In this document: positions 26,501 through 36,318 of the stretch, piece by piece | Position numbering within the stretch: the first letter of the stretch is position 1 | How the letters are laid out: each line of letters opens with the position of its first letter | Source: Pseudomonadota bacterium | Lineage (GTDB): Bacteria; Pseudomonadota; Gammaproteobacteria; Burkholderiales; UBA11063 | Length of the DNA stretch: 55,776 bases | Assembly (NCBI GenBank): GCA_003962985.1 | Contig: RXKA01000072.1 | Coordinates: 1-55,776 of the forward strand | Direction of reading: 5' to 3' | Notes under the pieces: model-generated | What the model saw: the letters and a program-made list of their open reading frames with translations, nothing else | What the model was told of the DNA's origin: nothing | Databases searched by the model: none | Translations under genes and position numbers: made by a program

Positions 26501-27889
26501 ATGTCGACATTAAAAGATTTTTTCACAATTCAAGCACCTAGTAAATTAGGGCTAAGTACTTCCCAACAACGTCAAATGTGGTTTACTAATTTTATCCAAG
26601 CTTTCTTGGTTGTAGTAGTGGTTTATGCAACAATGTACTTAATCCGCAATAATTTTAAAGCTAGTTCAGGAATGTTAAAAGATCAATTGGGATTTACCAC
26701 TACTCAATTAGGGCAAATTGGTCTAGGATTTTCTATCACGTATGGTATTGGTAAAACTTTATTGGGATATTTAATTGATGGAAAACCTGCCAAACGAATA
26801 TTGTCGGTATTGTTGATTTTATCGGCATTTTGCATTTTGGTTATGGGTATCTTACTTTCTTTTGAAGGTAGGGCAATGGGATTTCTAATTTTATTTTGGG
26901 GTTTAAGTGGCTTTTTTCAATCTGTTGGTGGTCCTGCGAGTTACGCAACAATTATGAAATGGACTCCTCGTGCAAAACGTGGACGCTGGCTTGGTGCATG
27001 GAATACTTCACATAACATTGGTGGAGCATTTGCAGGGATGCTAGCATTGTGGGGAGCAAATATATTTTTTTCTGGACATGTGTGGGGAATGTTTATTGTT
27101 CCTGCTATTGTAGCATTACTCATCGGTATTGCTAGTCTTTTCATTGGTAAAGAATGCCCTGAAGAATTAGGAATGGATAGTTGCGAAACAATATTTGAAG
27201 AGAAGATAGAAAAAGATACACAAGATGCAGCCACTTTAAGTAAATGGCAAATTTTTACTACCTACGTATTATGTAATAAATGGGTATGGATTTTATGTAT
27301 TGCAAACGTTTTCGTGTATATCGTGAGGATTGGAATTGATAACTGGGCACCATTATATACAAAAGAAATGTTTCATTTCACATCAGCTCAACAGGTCAAT
27401 ACTATTTTTTACTTCGAAATCGGTGCGTTGATTGCTTCACTAACTTGGGGCTATGTTTCAGATATTATTGGTGGAAGGCGAGCATTAATAGCTGGTTTAT
27501 GTTTAATCTTAACTGCTATCGCTGTATTAGGTTATCGCTATGGGCATACACCGCTACAAATAAATACTTCTTTATTTTGTTTAGGTGCTCTTATTTTTGG
27601 TCCACAATTATTAATTGGAGTTTCAGTAGTACATTTTGTACCCAAGCAAGCAGTAATGGTGACTAATGGTACCACAGGTACATTTGCATACCTTTTTGGC
27701 GATTCACTGGCAAAAGTTGGACTAGCGGCAATCGCAGATCCTAGTACTACAGGACTTCATTTCTTTGGTACAATCCTTCATGGCTGGAATGATACGTTTC
27801 TAGTGTTTTATACCGCGCTAATTGCGGGAGTTATTCTTTTAGCATATGTTGCAGTAGGTGAAGAAATACGATTACGCAAAAATTTATGA
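26501..27889 (+). CDS. Organophosphate:phosphate antiporter, UhpT-like
   Basis: This MFS transporter of the OPA family has 462 residues and 12 helices. It closely recalls E. coli UhpT in many segments: YLTMYLIR-type (here YATMYLIRNNF with R49), GLGFSITYGIGKTL, WTPRAKRG, WQIF...YVLCNKWVW, and YIVRIGIDNW with the second conserved Arg near residue 275. These two arginines bind substrate phosphate. It should import hexose 6-phosphate or a related sugar phosphate in exchange for inorganic phosphate. No uhpABC-like regulators are seen nearby, so its control is unknown. Confidence 0.88.
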   Translation: MSTLKDFFTIQAPSKLGLSTSQQRQMWFTNFIQAFLVVVVVYATMYLIRNNFKASSGMLKDQLGFTTTQLGQIGLGFSITYGIGKTLLGYLIDGKPAKRILSVLLILSAFCILVMGILLSFEGRAMGFLILFWGLSGFFQSVGGPASYATIMKWTPRAKRGRWLGAWNTSHNIGGAFAGMLALWGANIFFSGHVWGMFIVPAIVALLIGIASLFIGKECPEELGMDSCETIFEEKIEKDTQDAATLSKWQIFTTYVLCNKWVWILCIANVFVYIVRIGIDNWAPLYTKEMFHFTSAQQVNTIFYFEIGALIASLTWGYVSDIIGGRRALIAGLCLILTAIAVLGYRYGHTPLQINTSLFCLGALIFGPQLLIGVSVVHFVPKQAVMVTNGTTGTFAYLFGDSLAKVGLAAIADPSTTGLHFFGTILHGWNDTFLVFYTALIAGVILLAYVAVGEEIRLRKNL

Positions 27890-28028
27890 TTTAATTTAAC
27901 TCTCTTGCATAAAAGAGGAGAATGCGTTTGAATTACAGCTTTCAAGAAAACTTAATAACTAATATTACACAGTAGATATGATTAATGTAGTTATTTTATG
28001 CAATATGAGTCAATAGGTTGTACTTTAC

Positions 28029-28058
28029 TTGAGGTAGATGTGTGGTTAAAGGTATCTT
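28029..28058 (+). promoter_or_regulatory. Promoter candidate for the dctA-like gene
   Basis: TTGAGG (28029-28034) and TATCTT (28053-28058) are separated by 18 bases, each with four of six consensus matches, about 95 bases before the start codon. The support is moderate. Confidence 0.35.
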
Positions 28059-28088
28059 ATTTTAAATTTAGAGGAAAAGATATTTATC

Positions 28089-28106
28089 ATACTTTAATTA
28101 AGGTAT
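28089..28106 (+). promoter_or_regulatory. Near-perfect 18-base palindrome upstream of the dctA-like gene
   Basis: The sequence ATACTTTAATTAAGGTAT reads the same on both strands at 16 of 18 positions. It lies 47 bases before the start codon and just downstream of the promoter candidate, a position suited to a repressor operator or a leader stem. No regulator can be assigned. Confidence 0.4.
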
Positions 28107-28153
28107 GCATGCTAGAGTTGGTAAGTTGATATATCATTATAGGAGAAGTTTTT

Positions 28154-29449
28154 ATGACATCTAATAGCTCGCTGAACAAAGCAAAGAAACCATGGTTTTT
28201 TAGTTTGTGGTTTTTGGTATTAGTTTTCATGGTTGGTGGGATTATATTTGGCTTAGTTAATCCTGAGCTTGCCAAACAATCCAAACCGATTATTGATAAT
28301 TTCATTCATGTAATTAAACTTTTGGTCGGTCCAATTGTCTTTTTTACCGTAGTAAGCGGGATTATCGGTATGGGTAGTCTAAAGCAACTCGGAACTATCG
28401 GTACTAAATCGTTCTTCTATTTTGAAGTCATCTCAACTATTGCGCTAGTAATTGGTCTTAGTTTTGGACATTTATTTCATCCAGGTACGGGTTTAAATCT
28501 CGCGGTATCAAGTATTGATCCTACTCTCGTTAGTAAATACACCGCTCACGAAGAAGAGGCTACTAGCTTTGTAAAAATAATGCTCTCGGCAGTACCCAAA
28601 AACTTATGGGACCCCTTTTTAGAAGGTAATACCTTACAAATTTTATTTATTGCTGTTGCACTTGGGTTTATTTTATTTTATACCGTGCAAAGTAAACGTG
28701 AACAAGTAATGCATGGTTTGCATAAAATCCAAGATTGGTTGTTCAAGATATTAAGCATTATTATGTGGTTTTCTCCTATTGCGGCTTTTGCAGCTATGGG
28801 ATTTATGATCGGGCAATTTGGAGTATCCGTAATTTGGCATATGCTGGGTTTGGTATTAACCATGATTGCTGCCTGTGTATTCTTCATTTTGGTTATCCTC
28901 GGTACCATTGCAAAAACTGCTGGTTTTAGTATTTTACAATTTGTTAGTTTCATTAAAGATGAAATTATTTTAGTGTTTGCAACTTCATCCAGTGAAAGTG
29001 CATTGGGTCCAATAATGCGTAAACTAAAAAATAATGGTGTTGACGAATCAATTGTTGGGATTGTTATCCCCGCGGGCTACAGCTTTAATCTCGATGGTAC
29101 CAACATTTATTTGGCATTGGTTATTGCCTTCTTATGCCAAGCATTTAATATCCAATTATCATGGCAGGAACACCTGACTATCATCTTAGTTTTAATGGCA
29201 ACCAGTAAAGGTGCCGCAGGTGTAAGCGGATCAGGATTTATCGTGTTGGCAGGAACATTAGCTGCTATGCATGGTAAGATTCCAGTTGTCACAATTGCAA
29301 TTCTGTTAGGTATTGACAAGATTATGAGTGAATTACGTGCGACCACCAATCTGGTTGGTAACAGTATGGCTGCTGTCATGGTTGCCCGCATGGAACGTAA
29401 ATTAGATTTGAAAAAATTTAATGATGCCCTCAATAAGAAAACAGTATAA
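28154..29449 (+). CDS. Dicarboxylate/amino acid:cation symporter (DctA/GltP-like)
   Basis: This secondary transporter of the DAACS family has 431 residues. The paired helical hairpins and substrate motifs are present: the serine-rich loop ATSSSESALGP (around residue 278), the NLDGTN motif in helix 7 (near residue 316) and LMATSKGAAGVSGSGFIVLAG in hairpin 2. It would take up C4-dicarboxylates such as succinate, or glutamate/aspartate, with protons or sodium. A clear AGGAG ribosome site is eight bases before the ATG. It is a single-gene unit ended by a strong terminator. Confidence 0.93.
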   Translation: MTSNSSLNKAKKPWFFSLWFLVLVFMVGGIIFGLVNPELAKQSKPIIDNFIHVIKLLVGPIVFFTVVSGIIGMGSLKQLGTIGTKSFFYFEVISTIALVIGLSFGHLFHPGTGLNLAVSSIDPTLVSKYTAHEEEATSFVKIMLSAVPKNLWDPFLEGNTLQILFIAVALGFILFYTVQSKREQVMHGLHKIQDWLFKILSIIMWFSPIAAFAAMGFMIGQFGVSVIWHMLGLVLTMIAACVFFILVILGTIAKTAGFSILQFVSFIKDEIILVFATSSSESALGPIMRKLKNNGVDESIVGIVIPAGYSFNLDGTNIYLALVIAFLCQAFNIQLSWQEHLTIILVLMATSKGAAGVSGSGFIVLAGTLAAMHGKIPVVTIAILLGIDKIMSELRATTNLVGNSMAAVMVARMERKLDLKKFNDALNKKTV

Positions 29450-29456
29450 ATAAAAT

Positions 29457-29488
29457 AAACCACAAGATTTTTCTTGTGGTTTATTTTT
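29457..29488 (+). terminator. Rho-independent terminator of the dctA-like gene
   Basis: A ten-pair stem (AAACCACAAG with CTTGTGGTTT) and a six-base loop are followed by ATTTTTGT, eight bases after the stop codon. Confidence 0.92.
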
Positions 29489-29553
29489 GTCTAGGCTAAA
29501 TGACATAACCCAATATCACTAGTCTACATGTTATTATTGATTAATCATTTTTA

Positions 29554-29580
29554 AAATAGCAACCCTAATAGTTGCTATTT
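29554..29580 (-). terminator. Terminator of the gabD-oppA-like unit
   Basis: A ten-pair stem (AAATAGCAAC with GTTGCTATTT) has a seven-base loop and starts only five bases beyond the oppA-like stop. On the minus strand it runs into TTTTAAAAATGATT. Confidence 0.85.
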
Positions 29581-29585
29581 CTTGA

Positions 29586-31202
29586 TTACTTCGCTAGACT
29601 CATCCATTTAGTTTGGACATTATCTAAATAATTATCATCTGCGTCATATCCGACAATGCGCGGACTAATTAAGCGTTGATGTACTGGTTGATATAATGGT
29701 ATGATTGGATAATCATTCATCACCACCCACAACGCCTGTTTATACAGTTTTTCTTGTTCAACGGGATCAACTGTTGCCTCAGCTTGCGTAATCAATTTAT
29801 CATATGCAGGATTACAATAATGTGAACGATTATTACCGTTTTTACAAACATACTGCGGAGTATATGTCGTCACCGAATTATAATCAGCACCCCACGTACC
29901 TTGAGAAATATCGTAATTAGCATTACGCCAATCTTGACTTAATACTTTGCGTTCCTCATTAACCAGCTCGACTTTTACCCCCAAGATATTCTGCCACATT
30001 GACATTACTGCAATCATAACTTTTTTATTCAAATCATTAGTTTGATATTTTAAAGTTACTTTTAGAGGATTTGCCGCACTATAACCAGCTTGTTTGTACA
30101 GTTCCTTAGCTTTAGCAATTTGTTCTTCGCGGGGCATATCTGACCATGAATATTTGATATCTGCGTATTTACCATTTTCAATAGTAGGAGTAACTACACC
30201 ATAGAGTGGCGTTTGTCCTGCAGCAAGAATAATTTTAGACAGAGTATCGCGATCAATAGCCATAGCTAAAGCTTGACGTAATTGCGGATTCTTAGCATAT
30301 TTATCACTAGTCATATTCAAGTTAAGGAACTCCATCCGTTCCCATTTGAAACTATGCAATTCGTTAGGATATTCTTTCTTAATTGCTTGATATTGGTCGG
30401 CAGGAACATTTTGCCATGTTGTATCAAGAGCGCCTGTTTTATAATTAGCAACTGCGGCATTGGTATCTACAAATGGTGAATAACGCACATTTGCAATATG
30501 CACCATACTTTCTTGATAATAATTTGGATTTTTATTTACCAAGACATAACCATTAACCACATGTTCTTTTAAAATATAGGCTCCAGAAGTAACAATATGC
30601 GACGGAGATGTCCAAGATTCACCATATTGTTTCACAACTTTCTCTGACACTACAAATACATTAGGCGTGGTAATATAATTCAGGAAGGCATTGGTTGGAT
30701 GAGCCAATTTAACGATAAAGGTTTTATCATCTGGCGCACTAACTCCTAAACTGTCCGCGGTTTTCTTGCCAGAAAAGATCTCTTCAGCGTTAACAACATC
30801 TTTAAGTAAAAATGCATATGATGATCCAGTCTTAGGATTTACCAAACGTTGCCATGAAAAAACAAAATCACTCGCTTTTATTGGACTACCATCAGAAAAT
30901 TTTAAACCATCACGTAGATGAAATGTATAAACTAAACCATCTTTACTAATATCCCATGTTGCCATACCTGGTATTGGACGATTTTTCTGATCAAAATCGA
31001 CTAAACCAGCAAATAAATCATTCATTACTCGATAGGTATAACCATCTTCAGCCATTACAGGATCAAACGTAGGAATTTCAGATCCAATATCGACACGTAA
31101 AGTATCCGACTGGTTAGCTGTAGAAGACTGTTCATTATTTTTGGGTGAACATGCCGCAAGTCCAATAATGGTTACAATTGCCCATGACAGTTTTTTATAC
31201 AT
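29586..31202 (-). CDS. OppA-type peptide-binding lipoprotein
   Basis: This extracytoplasmic substrate-binding protein of the SBP_bac_5 family has 538 residues. It has a signal peptide with lipobox LAAC (C18). The mature part follows OppA closely: EIPTFDPVMAEDGYTYRVMNDLFAGL, LKFSDGSPIKASDFVFSWQRLVNPKTGSSYA, and SGAYILKEHVVNGYVLVNKNPNYY. It should bind oligopeptides for an ABC importer. No OppBCDF permease or ATPase genes are present here, so the partner must be elsewhere. It starts 15 bases after gabD and is probably cotranscribed with it. Confidence 0.93.
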   Translation of the reverse strand: MYKKLSWAIVTIIGLAACSPKNNEQSSTANQSDTLRVDIGSEIPTFDPVMAEDGYTYRVMNDLFAGLVDFDQKNRPIPGMATWDISKDGLVYTFHLRDGLKFSDGSPIKASDFVFSWQRLVNPKTGSSYAFLLKDVVNAEEIFSGKKTADSLGVSAPDDKTFIVKLAHPTNAFLNYITTPNVFVVSEKVVKQYGESWTSPSHIVTSGAYILKEHVVNGYVLVNKNPNYYQESMVHIANVRYSPFVDTNAAVANYKTGALDTTWQNVPADQYQAIKKEYPNELHSFKWERMEFLNLNMTSDKYAKNPQLRQALAMAIDRDTLSKIILAAGQTPLYGVVTPTIENGKYADIKYSWSDMPREEQIAKAKELYKQAGYSAANPLKVTLKYQTNDLNKKVMIAVMSMWQNILGVKVELVNEERKVLSQDWRNANYDISQGTWGADYNSVTTYTPQYVCKNGNNRSHYCNPAYDKLITQAEATVDPVEQEKLYKQALWVVMNDYPIIPLYQPVHQRLISPRIVGYDADDNYLDNVQTKWMSLAK

Positions 31203-31217
31203 TACTTATTCCTTACT

Positions 31218-32687
31218 TTAAATATTCACACAGATATACTTTTCGACTAAGTATTCTTTAATTCCAGCACTACCACCCTCACGCCCTAAACCAGACATTT
31301 TAACACCACCAAATGGTACATTTTCTGCAGAAATTAATCCAGTATTAACACCAACCATCCCAAATTGCAAACGATGACTAATCTGATATAACCGCTTAGT
31401 GCTACTAGTAAAAATATAACTTGCCAAACCATACGGCGTTGCATTGGCTAACTCTACCACTTCATCATCACTCTCAAAGCTATACACAGCTAGTAGTGGT
31501 CCAAAAATTTCTTCTTTAAATAATCTTAAATCAGTATGTGGGCATTCAATCAAAGTTGGACGATAAAATAACTCACCAAGTTTATTATCAACACCACCCC
31601 CACAAATTAAATTTGCTCCATTAGCAATAGCATCTGTAAGTAAGCTATCCAAATAAATTACCGCACGTTTATCAATTACTGGACCATTCGTTATGCCAAT
31701 ATCCAGTCCATTTCCTAGGCGCAATTGTTCCATTGCAAGCTGTAACTTAACTAACACCTGTTGTTTAATTGATTGATGAACAAAAATACGATTTGAACAA
31801 ACACACGTCTGTCCACTATTGCGGAATTTACTTGCCATGATTCCATTAACTGCCTGATCAATATCTGCATCGGCAAAAACAATTAATGGTGCATTACCGC
31901 CTAGTTCCAAAGAGAGCTTTTTCATAGAGTTGGCACAGTTTTGATATAACCAAACTCCAATCTCAGTAGAACCCGTAAAACTTAGTTTACGAATAGCATT
32001 TTCTTGACACATAAATTCACCAATCATCCCACTATGACCATGAATTAGATTAAAAACACCTCGTGGAACACCTGCTTGTAATGCTAAATAGCCTAATGCA
32101 TTAGCAGACAATGGCGTTAAACTTGCAGGCTTTGCTAACATACTACAACCTGCCGCCAGTGCTGCTGCCAATTTACGCGCTAACATGGCATTAGGAAAAT
32201 TCCATGGAGTAATTGCTGCACAGACTCCGACAGGTTCTAAATTAACTCTAAGTTCTTGATTAGGAATATTGGCAGGAATTGTGTAACCATTTAACCGCTT
32301 GGCTTCTTCGGCATACCATTCAAAATATGCTGCTCCGTATAGAATTTCACCCTTAGCCTCAGCAAGAGGCTTACCTTGTTCACAGGTTAAAATATATGCT
32401 AAATCATCGGCGTTGGCGACAATTAACTCATACCATTTACGTAAAATTTTTGCCCGCTCTTTTGCGCTGTAATTGGACCAAAGAGCAAAACCATTTTGAC
32501 TACTACTAAGTGCCGTAGTTAAATCAGCATGGTTTGCACAACTAACAGTTGCAATGATTTCACCTGTTGCAGGGTTAGTCACGGAGAAGGTGTCTCGTGA
32601 TTGATTAATCCACTCACCATTAATTAGCAATCCAGTTTGTAATAAACCTGGATTTTTTAGCTGTAAGTATAATGTATTATTAGCCAC
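31218..32687 (-). CDS. gabD: Succinate-semialdehyde dehydrogenase (GabD-like)
   Basis: This NAD(P)-dependent aldehyde dehydrogenase has 489 residues. Catalytic residues are visible: N163 (PWNFP), E261 (LELGG) and C295 (SGQTCVC). The neighbouring second Cys (C297), the GYTIPANIPNQELRV segment and the PLAEAKGEI region are typical of GabD, which oxidises succinate semialdehyde to succinate in GABA breakdown. No gabT is seen in the window. The gene sits 12 bases after yraN and 15 before the OppA-type gene. A related aldehyde substrate (for example glutarate semialdehyde) is possible. Confidence 0.88.
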   Translation of the reverse strand: MANNTLYLQLKNPGLLQTGLLINGEWINQSRDTFSVTNPATGEIIATVSCANHADLTTALSSSQNGFALWSNYSAKERAKILRKWYELIVANADDLAYILTCEQGKPLAEAKGEILYGAAYFEWYAEEAKRLNGYTIPANIPNQELRVNLEPVGVCAAITPWNFPNAMLARKLAAALAAGCSMLAKPASLTPLSANALGYLALQAGVPRGVFNLIHGHSGMIGEFMCQENAIRKLSFTGSTEIGVWLYQNCANSMKKLSLELGGNAPLIVFADADIDQAVNGIMASKFRNSGQTCVCSNRIFVHQSIKQQVLVKLQLAMEQLRLGNGLDIGITNGPVIDKRAVIYLDSLLTDAIANGANLICGGGVDNKLGELFYRPTLIECPHTDLRLFKEEIFGPLLAVYSFESDDEVVELANATPYGLASYIFTSSTKRLYQISHRLQFGMVGVNTGLISAENVPFGGVKMSGLGREGGSAGIKEYLVEKYICVNI

Positions 32688-32699
32688 CGATTCACCTCA

Positions 32700-33044
32700 T
32701 TACATAATGATAATGTTTTTCAGCCACTCAATATTACCAGACATATCCAGCACTACTGCATCAAAACGACAATTCACATCGCGCCCTAATTTCAATAAGA
32801 AAAATTGCGCTGTTTTAATTAATTTACGTTGCTTGGTAATGGTAATACTTTCAAGAGCAGAATTCATTCCACTCGTCCGCTGTTTCACTTCAACAAAAAT
32901 ATAGCTATCACCGTCATGCATAATTAAATCAATTTCGCCAAAACGCGAGTAAAAATTAGCCGTAACCAGCTTCAGACCACAAGTTTGCAAGTAATCACAA
33001 GCTAATTGTTCGGCTTTTTTTCCCGTATCTCGCGCAGTATTCAT
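32700..33044 (-). CDS. yraN: YraN family protein (UPF0102)
   Basis: This small protein of 114 residues has a restriction-endonuclease-like core. The conserved residues are E12 (GKKAEQLA), D39 (GEIDLI) and the E52-x-K54 pair in FVEVKQR, a nuclease-like active-site pattern. Its function is not established. It follows the BON lipoprotein pair by 13 bases. A yraN-yraP/dolP neighbourhood is widely conserved in Proteobacteria. Confidence 0.93.
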   Translation of the reverse strand: MNTARDTGKKAEQLACDYLQTCGLKLVTANFYSRFGEIDLIMHDGDSYIFVEVKQRTSGMNSALESITITKQRKLIKTAQFFLLKLGRDVNCRFDAVVLDMSGNIEWLKNIIIM

Positions 33045-33057
33045 GCTATCTCTCTAG

Positions 33058-33606
33058 TTACGGCTGAACATAATTGAACAATGTAACTACTTTTTCAACA
33101 CCACCAACTAAAGCGGTCATTTGCGCAGCTGATTCAGCTTGTTCACGAGTTAAATTACCCATCATATAGACTACACCATTGGTAGTTTCAACTTTGATGT
33201 TATTACTAGGGATACCATTAGTACCCAGCAATTGAGCTTTAACACTGGTAGTAACCATTGAATCTGAGCTACGGACACTTAAAGATGTCGGCAAACGAAT
33301 CTCGGTGTAATCATAAATTTTAGTTACACCAGGATAACCACGAACCACATTTAGCATAAAGGTTTTTTGATCTTTATCCGCAACTTGACCTGTAAGTAAT
33401 ACCGTGCCTTGGAAAGCATCAACATATAGATTACTACCAGGGAAATTATCGCTATTATTGAGCTTAGCTCCCAAATTAGTTTGGATGGCACTGTCGGTAG
33501 TAATACCACTTGTCGTAGTTGAGGTACTAGCACTTTGAAAAGCACTACAACCACCAATAACCAATCCTAAACCAATAATCATTGCATAACCTTTGATTTT
33601 ACGCAT
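33058..33606 (-). CDS. BON-domain lipoprotein (DolP/YraP-like), copy 1
   Basis: This outer-membrane lipoprotein has two BON domains. Its signal peptide has lipobox IGGC (C20, counting from the ATG). BON domains follow at roughly residues 42-105 and 115-181, with the signature pattern VLLTGQV and VYMMGNLT. Homologues (E. coli DolP, neisserial YraP) support outer-membrane integrity at sites of division. The ATG at 33606 fits the GAGG site better than the TTG one codon earlier. It follows its paralogue by about 20 bases and precedes yraN. Confidence 0.9.
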   Translation of the reverse strand: MRKIKGYAMIIGLGLVIGGCSAFQSASTSTTTSGITTDSAIQTNLGAKLNNSDNFPGSNLYVDAFQGTVLLTGQVADKDQKTFMLNVVRGYPGVTKIYDYTEIRLPTSLSVRSSDSMVTTSVKAQLLGTNGIPSNNIKVETTNGVVYMMGNLTREQAESAAQMTALVGGVEKVVTLFNYVQP

Positions 33607-33626
33607 CAATTTTTACCTCGTTATTT

Positions 33627-34211
33627 TTAATTAGTACTATATTCAAATAATGTAACCACACTCTTAACTCCATCAATCTCACTAGCGGCTTTTGCCATAC
33701 GTTTAGCTTGATATGGATCAACCATTCCCATCAAGTAAACTACACCATTAGTTGTAACTACTTTCACATCATTACTACTAACGCCCTTAGAGAAGAGCAA
33801 GTTTGATTTAATTGCAGAAGTTAAATATGCATCTTTGCTGGTTTGGCTAGCAGATTGAGACTTACCTATTTCTATGTAATTATATACTTTCTTAACTCCA
33901 GGTACCTGAAGAGCCATAGTTTCGGACTTAGCTTTATTATCTGGACTAATAACCTGACCAGTTAATAAAATACTTTGATTATAGCTAGTAACTTCAACAT
34001 TATTACCTGGTACTGTAGCATTAATAGCATCATCAACTTTACGACGTAAGCTTTGATCATCAAAAACACCATCACTAGAACGAGGATCGCTAGCTACAGC
34101 AGCACCACTAGTAGCTCCCGCAGCTACCCCACCTACGACTAGAGCCGTACAACCAAACATGTTTAGACAAACTACTGATAACAAGCTTAATCGAATTAAT
34201 TTCTTTTTCAT
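33627..34211 (-). CDS. BON-domain lipoprotein (DolP/YraP-like), copy 2
   Basis: This is a 194-residue paralogue of the next gene. It has a lipobox MFGC (C21) and a glycine/alanine-rich stretch (GGVAAGATSGAAVASDPRS) near the N-terminus that is typical of DolP. Two BON domains follow, with ILLTGQV and VYLMGMVD. It begins the dolP-dolP-yraN-gabD-oppA series after a 281-base gap from htpX. In that gap I see only AT-rich sequence without a clear terminator or gene. Confidence 0.92.
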   Translation of the reverse strand: MKKKLIRLSLLSVVCLNMFGCTALVVGGVAAGATSGAAVASDPRSSDGVFDDQSLRRKVDDAINATVPGNNVEVTSYNQSILLTGQVISPDNKAKSETMALQVPGVKKVYNYIEIGKSQSASQTSKDAYLTSAIKSNLLFSKGVSSNDVKVVTTNGVVYLMGMVDPYQAKRMAKAASEIDGVKSVVTLFEYSTN

Positions 34212-34492
34212 GAAATCCCTACTTTAAAATATATACACAACTATCCTAGCTCTGTATGTAACTAATTATTTTCTAATGGGTGATTGTATCACGTGTCATT
34301 TTATTATGAGTTGGTTTAAAAAATATCATTACAATAAATGCTACTACCACCATATAACTTGCAAATAATAACTAAATATTTTGCTATTCACGAACCATAA
34401 CGTTACCAACATAACAAACGCTATTAATCAACAAAAGCCAGCATAAAGGCAGCAAGCCCCATTATCTAAGCTCATTCAACATAAAGTACATT

Positions 34493-35347
34493 TTATAGCT
34501 GTCCTAAACTACGTGCCATCGTCTCTAACTGCACAATTCGATTGCTGGTACTCGGATGAGTGGAAAATAAATTATCACGTCCCTCACCTGAAAGTGGATT
34601 AATAATCATCATTTGTGCAGTAGCTGGATGCTCTTCGGCAGGATTTAAAATTACTCCACGCGCAATATTTTCAATTTTATATAATGCAGAAGCAAGTGCT
34701 AATGGTTCATTTGTCAACTCTGCAGCACCTTTATCAGCAAGATATTCACGGGAACGTGAGATTGCCATTTGAATTACAGCAGCTGCCATTGGGGCAAAGA
34801 TTCCAATTAGCAGACTCGCAACCCAATTACGATTACCATTCTCATCACGTACACCAAACCACATCGCCATGGTCGCTAAAGACGAAATCGCACCTGCAAC
34901 CGTCGCCGAAATAGTTGAAATCAAAATATCGCTATGTTTAATATGTGCTAGTTCGTGCGCAGCAACTCCGCGTAATTCCGCATAATTTAAAGCTCGCATA
35001 ATACCAGTGGTAAATGCTACCGCTGCATGTTCAGGATTACGCCCGGTTGCAAAAGCGTTAGGTTGATCTTCATTTATTACATAGACTTTAGGCATAGGTA
35101 AATTAGCTTTTACTGCTAATTCTTGAATCATATGATATAAATCAGGTGCATTTTGCGGACCAACTTCTTGTGCCTGATACATCCGTAATACCATACTCGC
35201 AGAATTCCAATAGGCAAAGAAATTCATTACACCTCCAAAAAGGAGTGCCATAATCATGCCACTGCGACCACCAATTAAACCTCCAATAACGCCAAATAGT
35301 GCAACAATGGCGGCTAACAAGACAAATGTTTTAACATTATTACTCAT
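34493..35347 (-). CDS. htpX: Membrane zinc metalloprotease HtpX
   Basis: This integral-membrane M48 protease takes part in membrane-protein quality control. It has 284 residues. Two N-terminal helices (about 6-26 and 31-47) precede the cytoplasmic domain, which carries the zinc motif HELAH (131-135) and the third ligand in [10 protein letters not shown]. Two more hydrophobic segments lie at about 142-190. The start overlaps the fmt stop by four bases. An fmt-htpX pairing is common in Betaproteobacteria. Confidence 0.96.
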   Translation of the reverse strand: MSNNVKTFVLLAAIVALFGVIGGLIGGRSGMIMALLFGGVMNFFAYWNSASMVLRMYQAQEVGPQNAPDLYHMIQELAVKANLPMPKVYVINEDQPNAFATGRNPEHAAVAFTTGIMRALNYAELRGVAAHELAHIKHSDILISTISATVAGAISSLATMAMWFGVRDENGNRNWVASLLIGIFAPMAAAVIQMAISRSREYLADKGAAELTNEPLALASALYKIENIARGVILNPAEEHPATAQMMIINPLSGEGRDNLFSTHPSTSNRIVQLETMARSLGQL

Positions 35348-36300
35348 TTTAATACCTCATTACTAAAGATTTTCCCAACTAAATCTGTTTTACCCTGTAA
35401 ATATTGGCTAATCTGTTTACGCTTACTGCCAGCTTCTTGAATTTCATCAATACGTAACACACTACCATTACCGCAAGCAATTAATAATTCACTTGTAGTT
35501 GCGCGGATAATGGCACCTGCTGGTAACTTGGTGTGTTCTGTAACAAGCGTAGCCTGCCAAAACTTATGTAATTTACCATCCAAACCGCTAAATGCACCAG
35601 GAAATGGATTATAACCTCGTATTTTACGTTCAATAATACTTGCATCTTCCTGCCAATCAATTGCTGCCTCTTCTTTGGTTAATTTATGCGCATATGAGAC
35701 ACCATCTAAATCTTGTTTAACTGGCAGATAACTTTCAGGTGAATTAAGGTACTTAACAACCATCTTCGCTCCTAATACTGCGAGTTTATCATGCAAAGAG
35801 GCAGAAGTTTCACCCGTATCAAGAGTAACTTTCTCAACTAAGAGCATGTCACCAGTATCCAAACCAACATCCATTTGCATGATAGTCACACCTGATTCTT
35901 TATCACCTGCCAAAACTGCACGTTGAATTGGTGCGGCACCACGCCACTTAGGTAGTAATGAAACATGAATATTAATACATCCTAAGCGCGGAATATCTAA
36001 AACTTCCTGCGGTAAAATTAAACCATAAGCAACTACCACCATAATATCTGGTTGGAGTTCTTTTAATCTCGTGATTGCCTCAGGATTTTTCTTAAAGCTT
36101 AGAGGTTGTATAACTTCAATATTATTCCCAATCGCTAATTCTTTTACTGGTGAAGGAGTGAGTTTCATCCCCCTACCAGCTGGACGATCTGGCTGAGTTA
36201 AGACCAACTCAACATTAAAATCATTAGCAATAATTTCTTCTAAAACAGTCCGTGCAATTTCGGGCGTTCCCGCAAAAGCAATTCTTAGTGGTTTATTCAA
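35344..36300 (-). CDS. fmt: Methionyl-tRNA formyltransferase
   Basis: This formylates the initiator Met-tRNA using 10-formyltetrahydrofolate. It has 318 residues. The N-terminal domain carries [20 protein letters not shown] and the catalytic [20 protein letters not shown] and GLDTGDML segments. The C-terminal tRNA-binding domain has the [13 protein letters not shown] motif. The usual neighbour def is absent here; htpX follows and rlpA precedes. Confidence 0.97.
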   Translation of the reverse strand: MNKPLRIAFAGTPEIARTVLEEIIANDFNVELVLTQPDRPAGRGMKLTPSPVKELAIGNNIEVIQPLSFKKNPEAITRLKELQPDIMVVVAYGLILPQEVLDIPRLGCINIHVSLLPKWRGAAPIQRAVLAGDKESGVTIMQMDVGLDTGDMLLVEKVTLDTGETSASLHDKLAVLGAKMVVKYLNSPESYLPVKQDLDGVSYAHKLTKEEAAIDWQEDASIIERKIRGYNPFPGAFSGLDGKLHKFWQATLVTEHTKLPAGAIIRATTSELLIACGNGSVLRIDEIQEAGSKRKQISQYLQGKTDLVGKIFSNEVLK

Positions 36301-36318
36301 TTATTTTCCTCAATATAT

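Noticed and set aside
27895..27930. Possible terminator after the uhpT-like gene (CTCTT and AAGAG arms)
   Set aside because: The stem is only five pairs and no T-run follows, so I do not call it.
34212..34492. Gap between htpX and the BON lipoproteins, examined for a small gene or RNA
   Set aside because: Only AT-rich sequence with stop codons in all frames and no strong stem-loop or tRNA-like fold was seen.
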